This document shows positions 1-6,470 of a DNA stretch of 16,833 bases, one piece after another; the first letter of the stretch is position 1, and the number at the start of each line of letters is the position of its first letter. This DNA is from Deltaproteobacteria bacterium (GTDB taxonomy: Bacteria; Desulfobacterota; Desulfobaccia; Desulfobaccales; 0-14-0-80-60-11), in assembly GCA_021817645.1 (NCBI GenBank), contig JAKAGH010000029.1:1-16833 (forward strand), written 5' to 3'. A program made the translations under genes and the position numbers. Under the pieces are notes generated by a model that worked only from the letters and a program-made list of their open reading frames with translations, did no database searches and had not been told where the DNA came from.

Positions 1-7
1 CGGGGGT

Positions 8-53
8 TTGGGGGAGGGGGTAAGGGCCCCCGGCCCTTAGCCCCCTACCCCAA
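8..53. repeat. Long G/C-rich inverted repeat upstream of the histidine kinase
   Basis: The arms at 8-28 and 32-53 pair through about 20 base pairs with one mismatch (G14/A47) and one bulged base (C41 or a neighbour), closing on a CCC loop at 29-31. Runs of five G and five C form the middle of the stem. No T-run follows on either strand, so this is not a textbook intrinsic terminator. It resembles the other G/C-run palindromes of the window (2804-2890, 12343-12478), which suggests a dispersed extragenic palindrome. It could still end transcription of a gene lying left of the window. Confidence 0.6.
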
Positions 54-90
54 GTATCACTCCCCTACAACCGTCCCAGGAGGCGAGGAA

Positions 91-2559
91 ATGGCGGAAG
101 AAGCGGCCGTGGAATCGGCAGTTGAGCTCGATTCCCCGGAGGTCCGGGAAAAAGAGTATCACCGGGAACTCCATCTTTTTAACCAGATAGCCACCATTAC
201 CGCGCACACCCTGGACGTCCAGGAAATCATCAACAAGGTGCTCTCGGAAGTTCTGGACTTCTTCCGCATTGACGCGGGCCTGCTGCTCATGTGGGACCGG
301 GTGCGGCGCCGCCTGACCTATGCCGCGTCCAAGGGTTTGCCCACGGAATATTTAAGACAGATCTCCCAGGGCAGATTGGAAACGGTGATCGGCCCTTATC
401 TGGCCGCGGCGACTCACCCCCTGATCATCAAGGACACCCGCAACGACAAGCGTCTGGCCACTTCCACCTTTGCCGAAGTCATCAAGCATGATCCCCAGTT
501 CCGGGCCGTGGTCAGCATCCCTTTGAAATACCGGGAAAACGTCACCGGCTTCCTCAACCTGGCGGCCACCAGTCCCAAGCCCTTCCAGCCCTCGCAAAAA
601 TTTTTCTTCTCCATCCTGGGCAACCAGATCGGCCTGGCCATGGAGAACGCCCGCCTCTACCACGAGCTGCGGCGCTCGGAAAGGCGCTACCGCCGCATCT
701 TCGAGGGAGTCAAGGACATGATCTTTGTCACCGACCGGGAGGGGAGGCTCTTGGACCTCAACCCGGCCGGAGTGGAACTGCTGGGATACGTCAATAAAGC
801 CGAGGCCCTGAACCTGTCCCATTTCCGGGAGGCGTTCCATGACCCCCGGGATTGGGAGCGCTTTCAACTCCTGGTGGAAGTCAAGGGCTTTGTCCGGGAT
901 ATGGAATTAAAACTGGTCAGGCCGGGAGGGAGGCTGGTGCCCACGCTGCTCACGGGCATCGTGCGGCGCAACAAGTCCGGCCGCATCACCGGCTACGAGG
1001 GGATCATCAAGGATATTACCGAGCACAAGCAGAGTGAGTCGGAAATCATCCGGGAAAAGAAGACCACCGAGGGGATTCTTGAAGGCATGCCCGTGCCCAC
1101 CTTCGTCATCGACCGGGATCACCGCATCAGCTATTGGAACAAGGCCTGCGAAGAGCTGACCGGGTTCTCCCGCCATGAAATGATCGGCACCTACCGCTAC
1201 TGGCTGCCCTTTTACACCCATGAACGGCCCAGCATGGCCTCCCTGGTGGTGGAGCAGAATCTCAAGGCGTTGGAGAAATTTTTCGGGGATAAAAACCTGA
1301 AGCAGTCTCCCAACCTCCCCGGGGCCTATGAAGCCTTTGAATATTTCCCCAATTTCCGGGGCCGGGAGCGTTATTTATATCATACGGCCTCCCCCATTTA
1401 CGATGAAGACGGGCGGATTCAGGGGGCGGTACAGGCCATCCTGGACATGACCGAACGGCAGCAGTTGGCCCGGGAGTTGAAGGATTCCGAAGAGAAGTAC
1501 CGCCGGCTGGTGGAGACCTCCATGGACGGCATCGCCCTGCACAGCGCCATGCGGCTCCTTTACGTCAACCAGGCCTGCCTGGAGATGTTCGGTTTCCAGG
1601 AGCCCGGCGAGATGTTGGGCCAACGCCTTCTGCAGTATATCGACACGCCCTATCATCAGGCGGTAGCCCGGCGGGTTTCCCAGATCATGCGGGGGGACAG
1701 CCGGCCCCGTATCTTTGAGATGAAGGGGGTGAAAAAAGACGGCATCATCTTCGACATCGAAATAGTTTCCATCCCCACCACTTATGAGGGCCAGCCCGCG
1801 ATCCAGACCCACGTCCGGGACATCACCCATAAGAAGCACCTGGAAGAACAACTGACCCGGACCGAGAAACTGGCGGCCCTGGGACAGCTGGCCGCAGGGG
1901 TGGCCCACGAAATCAACAATCCCCTGGGTGGCATCCTGGTATACAGCTACCTGCTCCTTGAGGACCTGGCCCCCGAGCAGCCGGAGCGCACCCAGGTGGA
2001 GAAGATCGTGCGGGAGGCCACCCGGTGTAAAGAGATCGTCCAGGGCCTGCTGGAGTTCTCCCGGCATATGCCCTCCAAAATGGTGCCCTTAAATATCAAC
2101 GCCGTCCTGGAAGAAGCCCTGTCCCTGATGAGCGACCACCTCCTCTTTCAAAACATCGATGTGATCAAGGAATTTCAGGCCGATCCCCCTCCGGTCCTGG
2201 GGGACAAGAACAAGCTGGAACAGGTCTTCATTAACCTGCTGATGAATTGCGGGGAATCCATGGGCGGAGAAGGCCGTCTGACGGTGGCCACCTCCTGGAG
2301 AGAGGGCGGCGAGATGCTGCAGGTGCGCTTCCGGGACACCGGCCCCGGCATCCCTGAGGGCTTTCTCAGCCGCCTCTTTGACCCCTTCTTTACCACCAAA
2401 GAGGTGGGCAAAGGCGTGGGCCTGGGCCTGTCCATCAGCTACGGCATCATCCAGAAGCACCGGGGCCGGGTCTCCGTGGAGAGCACCGGCGCCCACGGCA
2501 CCACCTTTTTGGTAGAACTGCCGGTGCACCAGGTGACGGCGGCAGAGCCGGGGGCTTGA
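91..2559 (+). CDS. Soluble GAF-PAS-PAS-PAS sensor histidine kinase
   Basis: An 822-residue cytosolic histidine kinase. An N-terminal GAF domain (about 25-190) is followed by three PAS/PAC units: about 196-315 (ends DITEHK), 325-457 (ends DMTERQ) and 466-583 (ends DITHKK). The HisKA dimerisation/phosphoacceptor segment begins near 585, with phosphorylatable H606 in VAHEINNPLG. The HATPase_c domain has an N-box around N715-N719, the G1 motif DTGPGIP with D749, the F-box FDPFFTTK, and a G2-like GVGLGLSISYGI. No signal peptide or membrane helix is seen, so it should sense an internal signal. The start is well set: AGGAGG at 78-83 lies seven bases before the ATG. No response regulator is adjacent, so the partner is encoded elsewhere. 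The ligand and output cannot be told from sequence. PAS2 is longer than usual, with an insert around 385-425. Confidence 0.95.
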   Translation: MAEEAAVESAVELDSPEVREKEYHRELHLFNQIATITAHTLDVQEIINKVLSEVLDFFRIDAGLLLMWDRVRRRLTYAASKGLPTEYLRQISQGRLETVIGPYLAAATHPLIIKDTRNDKRLATSTFAEVIKHDPQFRAVVSIPLKYRENVTGFLNLAATSPKPFQPSQKFFFSILGNQIGLAMENARLYHELRRSERRYRRIFEGVKDMIFVTDREGRLLDLNPAGVELLGYVNKAEALNLSHFREAFHDPRDWERFQLLVEVKGFVRDMELKLVRPGGRLVPTLLTGIVRRNKSGRITGYEGIIKDITEHKQSESEIIREKKTTEGILEGMPVPTFVIDRDHRISYWNKACEELTGFSRHEMIGTYRYWLPFYTHERPSMASLVVEQNLKALEKFFGDKNLKQSPNLPGAYEAFEYFPNFRGRERYLYHTASPIYDEDGRIQGAVQAILDMTERQQLARELKDSEEKYRRLVETSMDGIALHSAMRLLYVNQACLEMFGFQEPGEMLGQRLLQYIDTPYHQAVARRVSQIMRGDSRPRIFEMKGVKKDGIIFDIEIVSIPTTYEGQPAIQTHVRDITHKKHLEEQLTRTEKLAALGQLAAGVAHEINNPLGGILVYSYLLLEDLAPEQPERTQVEKIVREATRCKEIVQGLLEFSRHMPSKMVPLNINAVLEEALSLMSDHLLFQNIDVIKEFQADPPPVLGDKNKLEQVFINLLMNCGESMGGEGRLTVATSWREGGEMLQVRFRDTGPGIPEGFLSRLFDPFFTTKEVGKGVGLGLSISYGIIQKHRGRVSVESTGAHGTTFLVELPVHQVTAAEPGA

Positions 2560-2596
2560 GGCCCTTGACCCTCCTGTTCCGAAAAAAAGGCCTCAC

Positions 2597-2620
2597 GCAA
2601 AGATGCAAAGGAGCAAAGCA
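2597..2620. repeat. Three tandem 8-nt units of GCAAAGnn
   Basis: GCAAAGAT, GCAAAGGA and GCAAAGCA follow each other without a gap, preceded by CCTCAC. From memory, intergenic strings of the form CTCACGCAAAGACGCAAAG recur in many environmental bacterial genomes. This looks like one degenerate copy sitting just behind the histidine kinase stop codon. No function is visible. Confidence 0.5.
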
Positions 2621-2644
2621 AGGCACACAAGTATGATTATGTAA

Positions 2645-2690
2645 GGTGCGTTCCTACGCACCAGAGGATCGAGGCGGGCGAGACGCCCGC
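2645..2690. repeat. Pair of short perfect hairpins
   Basis: GGTGCG (2645-2650) pairs with CGCACC (2657-2662) around a 6-nt loop. GCGGGC (2674-2679) pairs with GCCCGC (2685-2690) around GAGAC. Neither is followed by a T-run. The second resembles the dispersed palindrome type GCGGGCGAGACGCCCGC, so these are probably repeat fragments rather than terminators. Confidence 0.5.
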
Positions 2691-2803
2691 TCTAAGGACA
2701 TTTCATAATTTAAGGGTGGCCTGATGACCAGCACCTATTTCAAAACCCATTTCAAGGCTTCAAATAGGTTATCAGCAAACAAAGTTTTGAAGAAGGATTC
2801 TTA

Positions 2804-2890
2804 AAGTCCCCCCTTTCTAAGGGGGGATTTAGGGGGATTATCAGGCGCTTATATAATCCCCCCAGCCCCCCTTTAGAAAAGGGGGGAGTC
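2804..2890. repeat. Nested palindromic element with C6/G6 arms
   Basis: About 87 bases form a large imperfect palindrome centred near 2842-2851, the outer arms meeting as GATTAT and ATAATC. Each arm is itself a hairpin: CCCCCCTT-TCT-AAGGGGGG at 2808-2826, and C6TTT-AGA-AAAG6 ending at 2886. No reading frame lies inside and no transposase is nearby. It is most likely a dispersed extragenic palindrome or a MITE-like relic. Confidence 0.75.
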
Positions 2891-3096
2891 TCCAAACTTA
2901 CCCTCGTGTGGCTGATTCCAGCTGTCGACGGAAATAGGCTTTGCAATGAATTACAATCTCTCTGAAAAGTTTTGGCCGGGGCAGCCAAGGGCGATTTCCG
3001 GAAAAAAATCGCAGCCGAACATTAGCGAAAAAAAGCACAAACTCTAGGCCCTTATCCGCCCTCAAGAGAAAACCACCCCGGAATATGGGTATATTT

Positions 3097-3127
3097 TTGA
3101 TTGTAACATCTGGAGATTTTTTATAAT
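3097..3127 (+). promoter_or_regulatory. Weak candidate promoter for the atp operon
   Basis: A perfect TATAAT occurs at 3122-3127. Possible -35 boxes are TTGATT at 3097-3102 (19-bp spacer) or TTGTAA at 3101-3106 (15-bp spacer), both off the ideal length. A second pair, TTGACT (3168-3173) and TATGAT (3186-3191), is only 12 apart and so unlikely. Choosing this site implies a leader of roughly 115 bases before atpZ. Confidence 0.3.
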
Positions 3128-3248
3128 TTACCGAGATGTATTTCTCTGGATCTTTTGCCAAAAATATTTGACTTAGGCCTAGGGGTATGATAGGAAGGCA
3201 CATGTGAAAAGAAGTATTTTTGGCGAGAGGATTATTCCCGGATATTAA

Positions 3249-3476
3249 TTGAAAGAAGATACCAAAAAATTCCTGAAGGAGTTGTTCCAGGGAGGCTACA
3301 AGGCTTCGAGCATCGGTATGGCCTTGGCCCTGTCCATCTTCATCGGCTTTTTTATCGGTTTCTTCTTGGATAGATATTTCGGCACCGACTATGTTTTTAA
3401 GATTATCGGCTTAATCATGGGGATTATCGCCGGTTTCCGGAACGTCTATCTCATGGGCAAGAAGCTGGAAAAGTGA
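3249..3476 (+). CDS. atpZ: AtpZ-like small F0 accessory membrane protein
   Basis: A 75-residue protein with two membrane helices (about 22-41 and 47-65), an acidic loop with LDRYFG between them, and the family ending GFRNVYLMGKK. Small proteins of this family sit at the head of atp operons and are linked to c-ring assembly or Mg2+/Ca2+ handling beside AtpI. The start is a TTG directly after an in-frame TAA, and the first credible SD-like element (AGAGGA, about 3226-3231) is rather distant, so initiation may be weak. The family N-terminus (short charged segment, then the first helix) fits this start. It lies seven bases before atpI and is probably co-transcribed with atpI-atpB-atpE. Confidence 0.85.
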   Translation: MKEDTKKFLKELFQGGYKASSIGMALALSIFIGFFIGFFLDRYFGTDYVFKIIGLIMGIIAGFRNVYLMGKKLEK

Positions 3477-3483
3477 AGGCTCC

Positions 3484-3912
3484 ATGGATCTCTTGACCCC
3501 CCGCCACCTGAAGCTCGCCAATTGGGTGGTGCTCAGCATCCTGGTTATCGCCGGTTATCTGGGGGGCGGCCGGGAATTCGCCCTGGGAGTGCTGGTGGGC
3601 GGTCTGCTGGTGGTGGTCAATTTTCACCTCCTCCACCGCTTCTTGAAAGGCACCCTGGAAAGGGCGCAGATCGATCAGGAGAACAAAGGACAGGCCCAGG
3701 CTTTTTTGGCAGCCAAGCAATTGCTGCGTTTTTTCGGGTTGATAGTCATTGTCTATTTATTGGTGCGGTACGGCTGGGTGAACGTGATCGGTTTGGTGGT
3801 GGGCTTGTCCACCGTAGTTCTGACCCTCACCCTGCTGGGTATTAACGAAATGTTCAAGCTAAAGAACAAGGAGGCGAACCCTTCTCATGGAACATCCAAT
3901 CCTCTTTCTTGA
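3484..3912 (+). CDS. atpI: ATP synthase subunit I (AtpI family)
   Basis: A 142-residue, four-helix membrane protein (helices roughly 11-29, 32-51, 80-96 and 99-119) with a basic loop between helices 2 and 3 (HRFLKGTLERAQ) and a hydrophilic tail. Size, topology and place between atpZ and atpB identify it as the AtpI/I-chain type, which helps assemble the c-ring. GAAGG lies five bases before the ATG. Its 3' end overlaps the start of atpB by 26 bases in another frame, pointing to translational coupling. The protein is poorly conserved, so the call rests partly on context. Confidence 0.85.
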   Translation: MDLLTPRHLKLANWVVLSILVIAGYLGGGREFALGVLVGGLLVVVNFHLLHRFLKGTLERAQIDQENKGQAQAFLAAKQLLRFFGLIVIVYLLVRYGWVNVIGLVVGLSTVVLTLTLLGINEMFKLKNKEANPSHGTSNPLS

Positions 3913-4564
3913 TGTCATTCTCTCTAAATTCGGCGTCCACATCCCGCCCCATGTGACCTATAGCTGGGTTATTATGGCGATCCTGATCGGGTTGGGCGTG
4001 ATGGCCACCCGCCGCATCTCCCTGGTGCCCGCGGGCGGGCAGAACGTCTTTGAACTGATCGTCGGCGGCCTGGAAGAATTCATGGTGGAGATCACCGGTG
4101 AAGAAGGCCGGGCCTTCTTCCCGTATATCGCCACCGTGTTCGTCTATATCGCGCTGTGCAATCTCATCGGCCTGGTGCCGGGATTTCTTTCCCCCACCGC
4201 CAATATCAACACCACGCTGTCCCTGGCCCTGTGCACCTTTGTCTATACCCATTACCTGGGGGTCAAGTATCACGGCGTCAAATACATCAAGCATTTCCTG
4301 GGACCCATCCCGGCACTGGCGCCCCTGTTCTTCCCCATTGAGATCATCGGCCACTTCGCCCGGGTCCTCTCCCTGACACTCCGTCTCTTCGGCAATATCA
4401 TGGGGGAAGACTTGGTCATGGCGATCCTGCTGTTCCTGGCCGGAGCCTTCCTGGCCCCCTTGCCCATGATGTTCCTGGGTGTCTTCACCAGCTTGGTGCA
4501 GGCCTTTGTCTTTACCCTGCTCTCCATGATGTACTTTGCCGGTTCCATGGAGCATGCCCACTAA
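3887..4564 (+). CDS. atpB: F0F1 ATP synthase subunit a
   Basis: A 225-residue stator subunit that forms the ion half-channels against the c-ring. The essential arginine is R166 in LRLFGNIMGEDL; Q205 in the last helix region (LVQAFVFTLL) matches the conserved Gln of this family. NLIGLVPGF (92-100) and the acidic/polar IEIIGHFARV (151-160) are also family features. At least five helices are visible. AGGAGG lies about twelve bases before the ATG, inside the end of atpI. The length is typical of the shorter bacterial subunits. It is followed 52 bases later by atpE. No genes for subunit b or F1 follow, so the remaining subunits must be encoded elsewhere. Confidence 0.97.
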   Translation: MEHPILFLDVILSKFGVHIPPHVTYSWVIMAILIGLGVMATRRISLVPAGGQNVFELIVGGLEEFMVEITGEEGRAFFPYIATVFVYIALCNLIGLVPGFLSPTANINTTLSLALCTFVYTHYLGVKYHGVKYIKHFLGPIPALAPLFFPIEIIGHFARVLSLTLRLFGNIMGEDLVMAILLFLAGAFLAPLPMMFLGVFTSLVQAFVFTLLSMMYFAGSMEHAH

Positions 4565-4616
4565 TTACGGAAGAAGGCCACTTCATATATCCATCATTCT
4601 GTAGGAGGTTTTCGAA

Positions 4617-4997
4617 ATGAGAAAGGCATTGGTAATCGGTTTCAGCACGTTGGTCTCCATGCTGTTCGCCTCTCTGGCGATGGCGGCGGAGCCTGCGGCC
4701 GCGGGCGGCGCTGCCCTCGGCCTGGGCGGTTTTTTCAGCCATGCGGTCATAGCCGCGGGCTTCGGCATCGGTATCGCGGCTCTGGGCACCGGTATCGGCC
4801 AGGGCATGGCAGTGAAGAGCTCGGTGGAAGGCATCGCCCGTAACCCCGAGGCTTCCGGGAAAATCACCGTGACCATGCTTATCGGCTTGGCCATGATTGA
4901 GTCCCTTTGTATTTACGCTCTGGTCGTGGCGTTGATCATCCTGTACGCCTACCCCATGGCGAAACCCATTGCTGCGGCTCTTGGGTTCAAAATCTAA
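4617..4997 (+). CDS. atpE: F0F1 ATP synthase subunit c with N-terminal signal peptide
   Basis: A 126-residue subunit c, longer than the usual 75-90 because of an N-terminal signal-peptide-like extension: MRK, a hydrophobic core, then an AMA-AEP cleavage-type site near residue 23. The mature part has the two-helix hairpin with polar loop ARNP (74-77). The ion-binding glutamate is E95 in IESLCIY. Q62 in helix 1 (GIGQG) with S96 and Y100 reproduces the Gln/Glu/Ser/Tyr ligand pattern of Na+-binding c-rings, though related deltaproteobacterial proteins share much of it and ion choice is not proven. AGGAGG lies shortly before the ATG. A strong hairpin terminator follows at 5004-5045. Confidence 0.97.
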   Translation: MRKALVIGFSTLVSMLFASLAMAAEPAAAGGAALGLGGFFSHAVIAAGFGIGIAALGTGIGQGMAVKSSVEGIARNPEASGKITVTMLIGLAMIESLCIYALVVALIILYAYPMAKPIAAALGFKI

Positions 4998-5003
4998 GTA
5001 AAT

Positions 5004-5045
5004 TGCCTGAAATTGAGGGGGCTTCGGCCCCCCCAATTTCAGGCA
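5004..5045 (+). terminator. UUCG-capped terminator hairpin between atpE and rex
   Basis: TGCCTGAAATTG (5004-5015) pairs with CAATTTCAGGCA (5034-5045). GGGGGC (5017-5022) pairs with GCCCCC (5027-5032) around a UUCG tetraloop, with one A/C mismatch. The stem is about 18 pairs. The following TATTTGTGAAATTTT is only partly T-rich, so termination may be incomplete and allow some readthrough into rex. The stem is nearly symmetric and could also block minus-strand transcripts. Confidence 0.85.
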
Positions 5046-5048
5046 TAT

Positions 5049-5066
5049 TTGTGAAATTTTGCACGG
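5049..5066. promoter_or_regulatory. Candidate Rex operator upstream of rex
   Basis: TTGTGAA-ATTT-TGCACGG matches the Rex consensus TTGTGAA-N4-TTCACAA perfectly in the left half and at four of seven positions in the right half. It lies between the atpE terminator and the rex start, where a promoter would be expected. Rex proteins often repress their own gene, so autoregulation by the NADH/NAD+ ratio is a reasonable inference. No clean sigma70 promoter with ideal spacing overlaps it. Confidence 0.5.
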
Positions 5067-5099
5067 TCTATTGTAAATTTCTAGGTGATGCGTTCTACC

Positions 5100-5735
5100 A
5101 TGAAATTCTCCAAAATTCCCGCGGTCACCATCACCCGCCTCTCCATCTACTCCCGCTGCCTGGAAAATCTGGCCCAGGAGGATGTGAAGATCATCGCCTC
5201 CGACAAGTTGGCCCAGAAGTGCGGCATCAACCCGGCCCAGATCCGTAAAGACCTGGCCTACTTCGGGGAGTTTGGTATCAGAGGGGTGGGCTACTTTGTC
5301 AAGGAGCTCCTCTTTGAGATCAAACGCATCCTGGGGCTCAACAAGACCTGGAAAATGGCTCTGGTGGGCATCGGCAACCTGGGTTTAGCCCTGGTGGCCC
5401 ATGAGAACTTCGTCCGGCAGGGTTATGAATTCGTGGCGGTCTTTGATGTGGACCCGGCCAAGGTGGGACGGCGGCTGCCCAGCGGCCAGGTCATCCATCA
5501 CCTGGATGATCTGGACAAAGTGGCGAAGGAAAAGGGCATAGAAATCGGGGTGATCGCCACCCCCGCGTCCAAAGCCCAGAGCGCCGCGTACCGTTTCATC
5601 AGCGCCGGGGTCAAGGCCCTGCTCAATTTTGCCCCCATCCAGCTCCAGGTGCCGGAAGGCATGGCAGTGGAAAACGTGGACTTTACCGTGAAGTTGGACA
5701 ACCTGGCCTATCATCTCACCATGGCCGAAACCTAA
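5100..5735 (+). CDS. rex: Redox-sensing transcriptional repressor Rex
   Basis: A homodimeric repressor that senses NADH/NAD+. The N-terminal winged helix (about 1-75) contains SKIPAVTITRLSIY and the DNA-contacting QIRKDLAYFGEFGIRGVGY segment. The Rossmann domain carries GIGNLG and an acidic residue ending the second strand (VFDVDPAKVG). The C-terminus has the family block ALLNFAPIQL ... VDFTVKLDNLAYHL. From the ATG at 5100 it is 211 residues, the usual size; the frame also allows GTG 5085 or ATG 5088. I prefer 5100 because the protein then begins MKFSKIP and AGGTGAT lies upstream, though its spacing is long. It stands behind the F0 genes but is separated from them by a terminator and has its own candidate operator. 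Typical targets are respiratory and fermentative genes. Confidence 0.95.
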   Translation: MKFSKIPAVTITRLSIYSRCLENLAQEDVKIIASDKLAQKCGINPAQIRKDLAYFGEFGIRGVGYFVKELLFEIKRILGLNKTWKMALVGIGNLGLALVAHENFVRQGYEFVAVFDVDPAKVGRRLPSGQVIHHLDDLDKVAKEKGIEIGVIATPASKAQSAAYRFISAGVKALLNFAPIQLQVPEGMAVENVDFTVKLDNLAYHLTMAET

Positions 5736-5872
5736 AAGACGGTTTTCGGTTTACAGTTTTCGGTTATTTGCGTAAGTGCTTCTTCTTCCCTATTGATGTC
5801 TGCCAGTAAGATTCCCGCCCACTTATTGGCGGCTGCCGCATCGCTAAGAAGGATGACGGGGAGGAAGGTCAA

Positions 5873-6010
5873 TCAATCCTCTTTCTCCGGCCGCTCCAGG
5901 TTCAAGGCCAGCCACGCCGATATCATCAACATCACCATGCCGTAGACATAATAGGCAGTGGAGCTGACCGCGGCGCCGTCTGAGTATCCAAATTGAGTGA
6001 ATAGTTCCAT
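5873..6010 (-). CDS. 45-residue single-helix membrane protein, unknown
   Basis: A short gene coding 45 residues. It begins MELFTQFGYSDGAAV, has one membrane helix (about Y20-L36, YVYGMVMLMISAWLAL), and ends in a charged tail (ERPEKED). It is supported by AAAGGA seven to eight bases before the ATG and by a good sigma70 promoter 33-38 bases upstream (-10 at 6043-6048). The charge pattern suggests a polar N-terminus outside and a charged C-terminus inside, but orientation is uncertain. I do not recognise the family. Small one-helix proteins often stabilise larger membrane complexes such as oxidases or transporters, but no such partner is adjacent. It converges with rex; the frame stays open past the TGA to 5732, probably by chance. 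Confidence 0.7.
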   Translation of the reverse strand: MELFTQFGYSDGAAVSSTAYYVYGMVMLMISAWLALNLERPEKED

Positions 6011-6042
6011 GGTATTGTCCTTTAAGTTTTATTGTTTATACA

Positions 6043-6071
6043 ATTATAACTCTAAGAGAGAGTTAGGGCAA
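6043..6071 (-). promoter_or_regulatory. Sigma70-type promoter of the 45-residue membrane protein
   Basis: Read on the minus strand, the -35 box is TTGCCC (6071-6066) and the -10 box is a perfect TATAAT (6048-6043), separated by exactly 17 bases. Transcription should start near 6036, giving a leader of about 25 bases containing AAAGGA before the ATG at 6010. Confidence 0.7.
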
Positions 6072-6082
6072 CCGAGGTTGCC
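6067..6082. promoter_or_regulatory. Palindrome over the -35 box, candidate operator
   Basis: GGCAACC-GA-GGTTGCC is a perfect 7-bp inverted repeat with a 2-bp centre. Its left half covers the -35 box of the small membrane protein promoter, a typical place for a repressor or a class II activator. A second perfect 12-bp palindrome, ATCTAATTAGAT, lies at 6091-6102, about two helical turns further upstream. The cognate regulator is unknown; neither sequence matches the Rex consensus. Confidence 0.45.
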
Positions 6083-6350
6083 GCAGTTTAATCTAATTAG
6101 ATGCAATTATCTTGCCAATGCCAAATAAATAATAAAATCTTCTGAAAGCCGCCCCGGCAGTATCTGAAAATCCTATAAATCGCGGCGTTGCCCGCATTGC
6201 CCCGCACACTGTCAGTTTTTTTTACAAAGGAATACCTGCTATTAATTAACATTTATGAAAATATAAAGAATGCTATGCCTGCGTCTATCTACAATTAAGT
6301 ATAATACCATCGACCCGACACCTGCCGGCCTGGCCCAGGGATAATGGGAA

Positions 6351-6386
6351 ATTGCCATTTGGCCCAGATTCGAGCCAAATGGCAAT
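6351..6386. repeat. Perfect 13-bp inverted repeat
   Basis: ATTGCCATTTGGC (6351-6363) and GCCAAATGGCAAT (6374-6386) are exact reverse complements around a 10-nt spacer. On the minus strand the stem is followed by TTTCCC, so it could act as a weak back-up terminator behind uvrA. It could instead be an extragenic repeat copy. Confidence 0.65.
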
Positions 6387-6412
6387 CAAAGACCTCAGCT
6401 TGTGTCCCTAGA

Positions 6413-6436
6413 GGGGCGCACCCGGGGGTGCGCCCC
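6413..6436. repeat. Perfect GC-rich hairpin
   Basis: GGGGCGCACC (6413-6422) pairs with GGTGCGCCCC (6427-6436) around CGGG. It has ten G/C-rich pairs and no T-run on either side. The motif type GGGGCGCACC...GGTGCGCCCC is reminiscent of dispersed REP-like sequences. Confidence 0.6.
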
Positions 6437-6470
6437 GCGGCCAGGAAGGGAATAATGCGGGGATCAGCCT

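Larger units (their letters stand above)
2560..3248. other. Gene-free, repeat-rich intergenic region before the atp operon
   Basis: These 689 bases contain no credible gene. Open frames on the minus strand (2752-2988 and 2898-3203) lack ribosome sites and run through the palindromes. The stretch holds a short GCAAAG-type tandem repeat (2597-2620), two small hairpins (2645-2662 and 2674-2690), a nested C6/G6 palindrome (2804-2890), and an AT-richer part (about 3080-3248) that probably carries the promoter and leader of the atp operon. Confidence 0.6.

Noticed and set aside
3168..3191. TTGACT and TATGAT as the atp promoter
   Set aside because: The spacer is only 12 bases, too short for a sigma70 promoter.
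2752..3203. Two overlapping minus-strand open frames (78 and 101 codons) in front of the atp operon
   Set aside because: They have no ribosome site. One crosses the C6/G6 palindrome, the other covers the AT-rich putative promoter, and their composition looks like translated repeats.
5737..5770. GGTTTTCGGTTT-ACAG-TTTTCGGTT direct repeat after rex as a terminator
   Set aside because: The units are direct, not inverted, and form no stem. It looks like a short dispersed TTTTCGG repeat.
5732..5872. The frame of the 45-residue gene stays open for 46 codons after its TGA, suggesting possible selenocysteine or readthrough
   Set aside because: A run of this length is not rare by chance at this composition. 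No convincing SECIS-like stem follows the TGA at the right distance, and the charged tail before TGA is a natural protein end. The extension also overlaps the rex stop.
6200..6220. T8 run as a plus-strand terminator
   Set aside because: The only stem nearby (GCGG...CCGC) is four pairs and about 18 bases away, so no intrinsic terminator forms.
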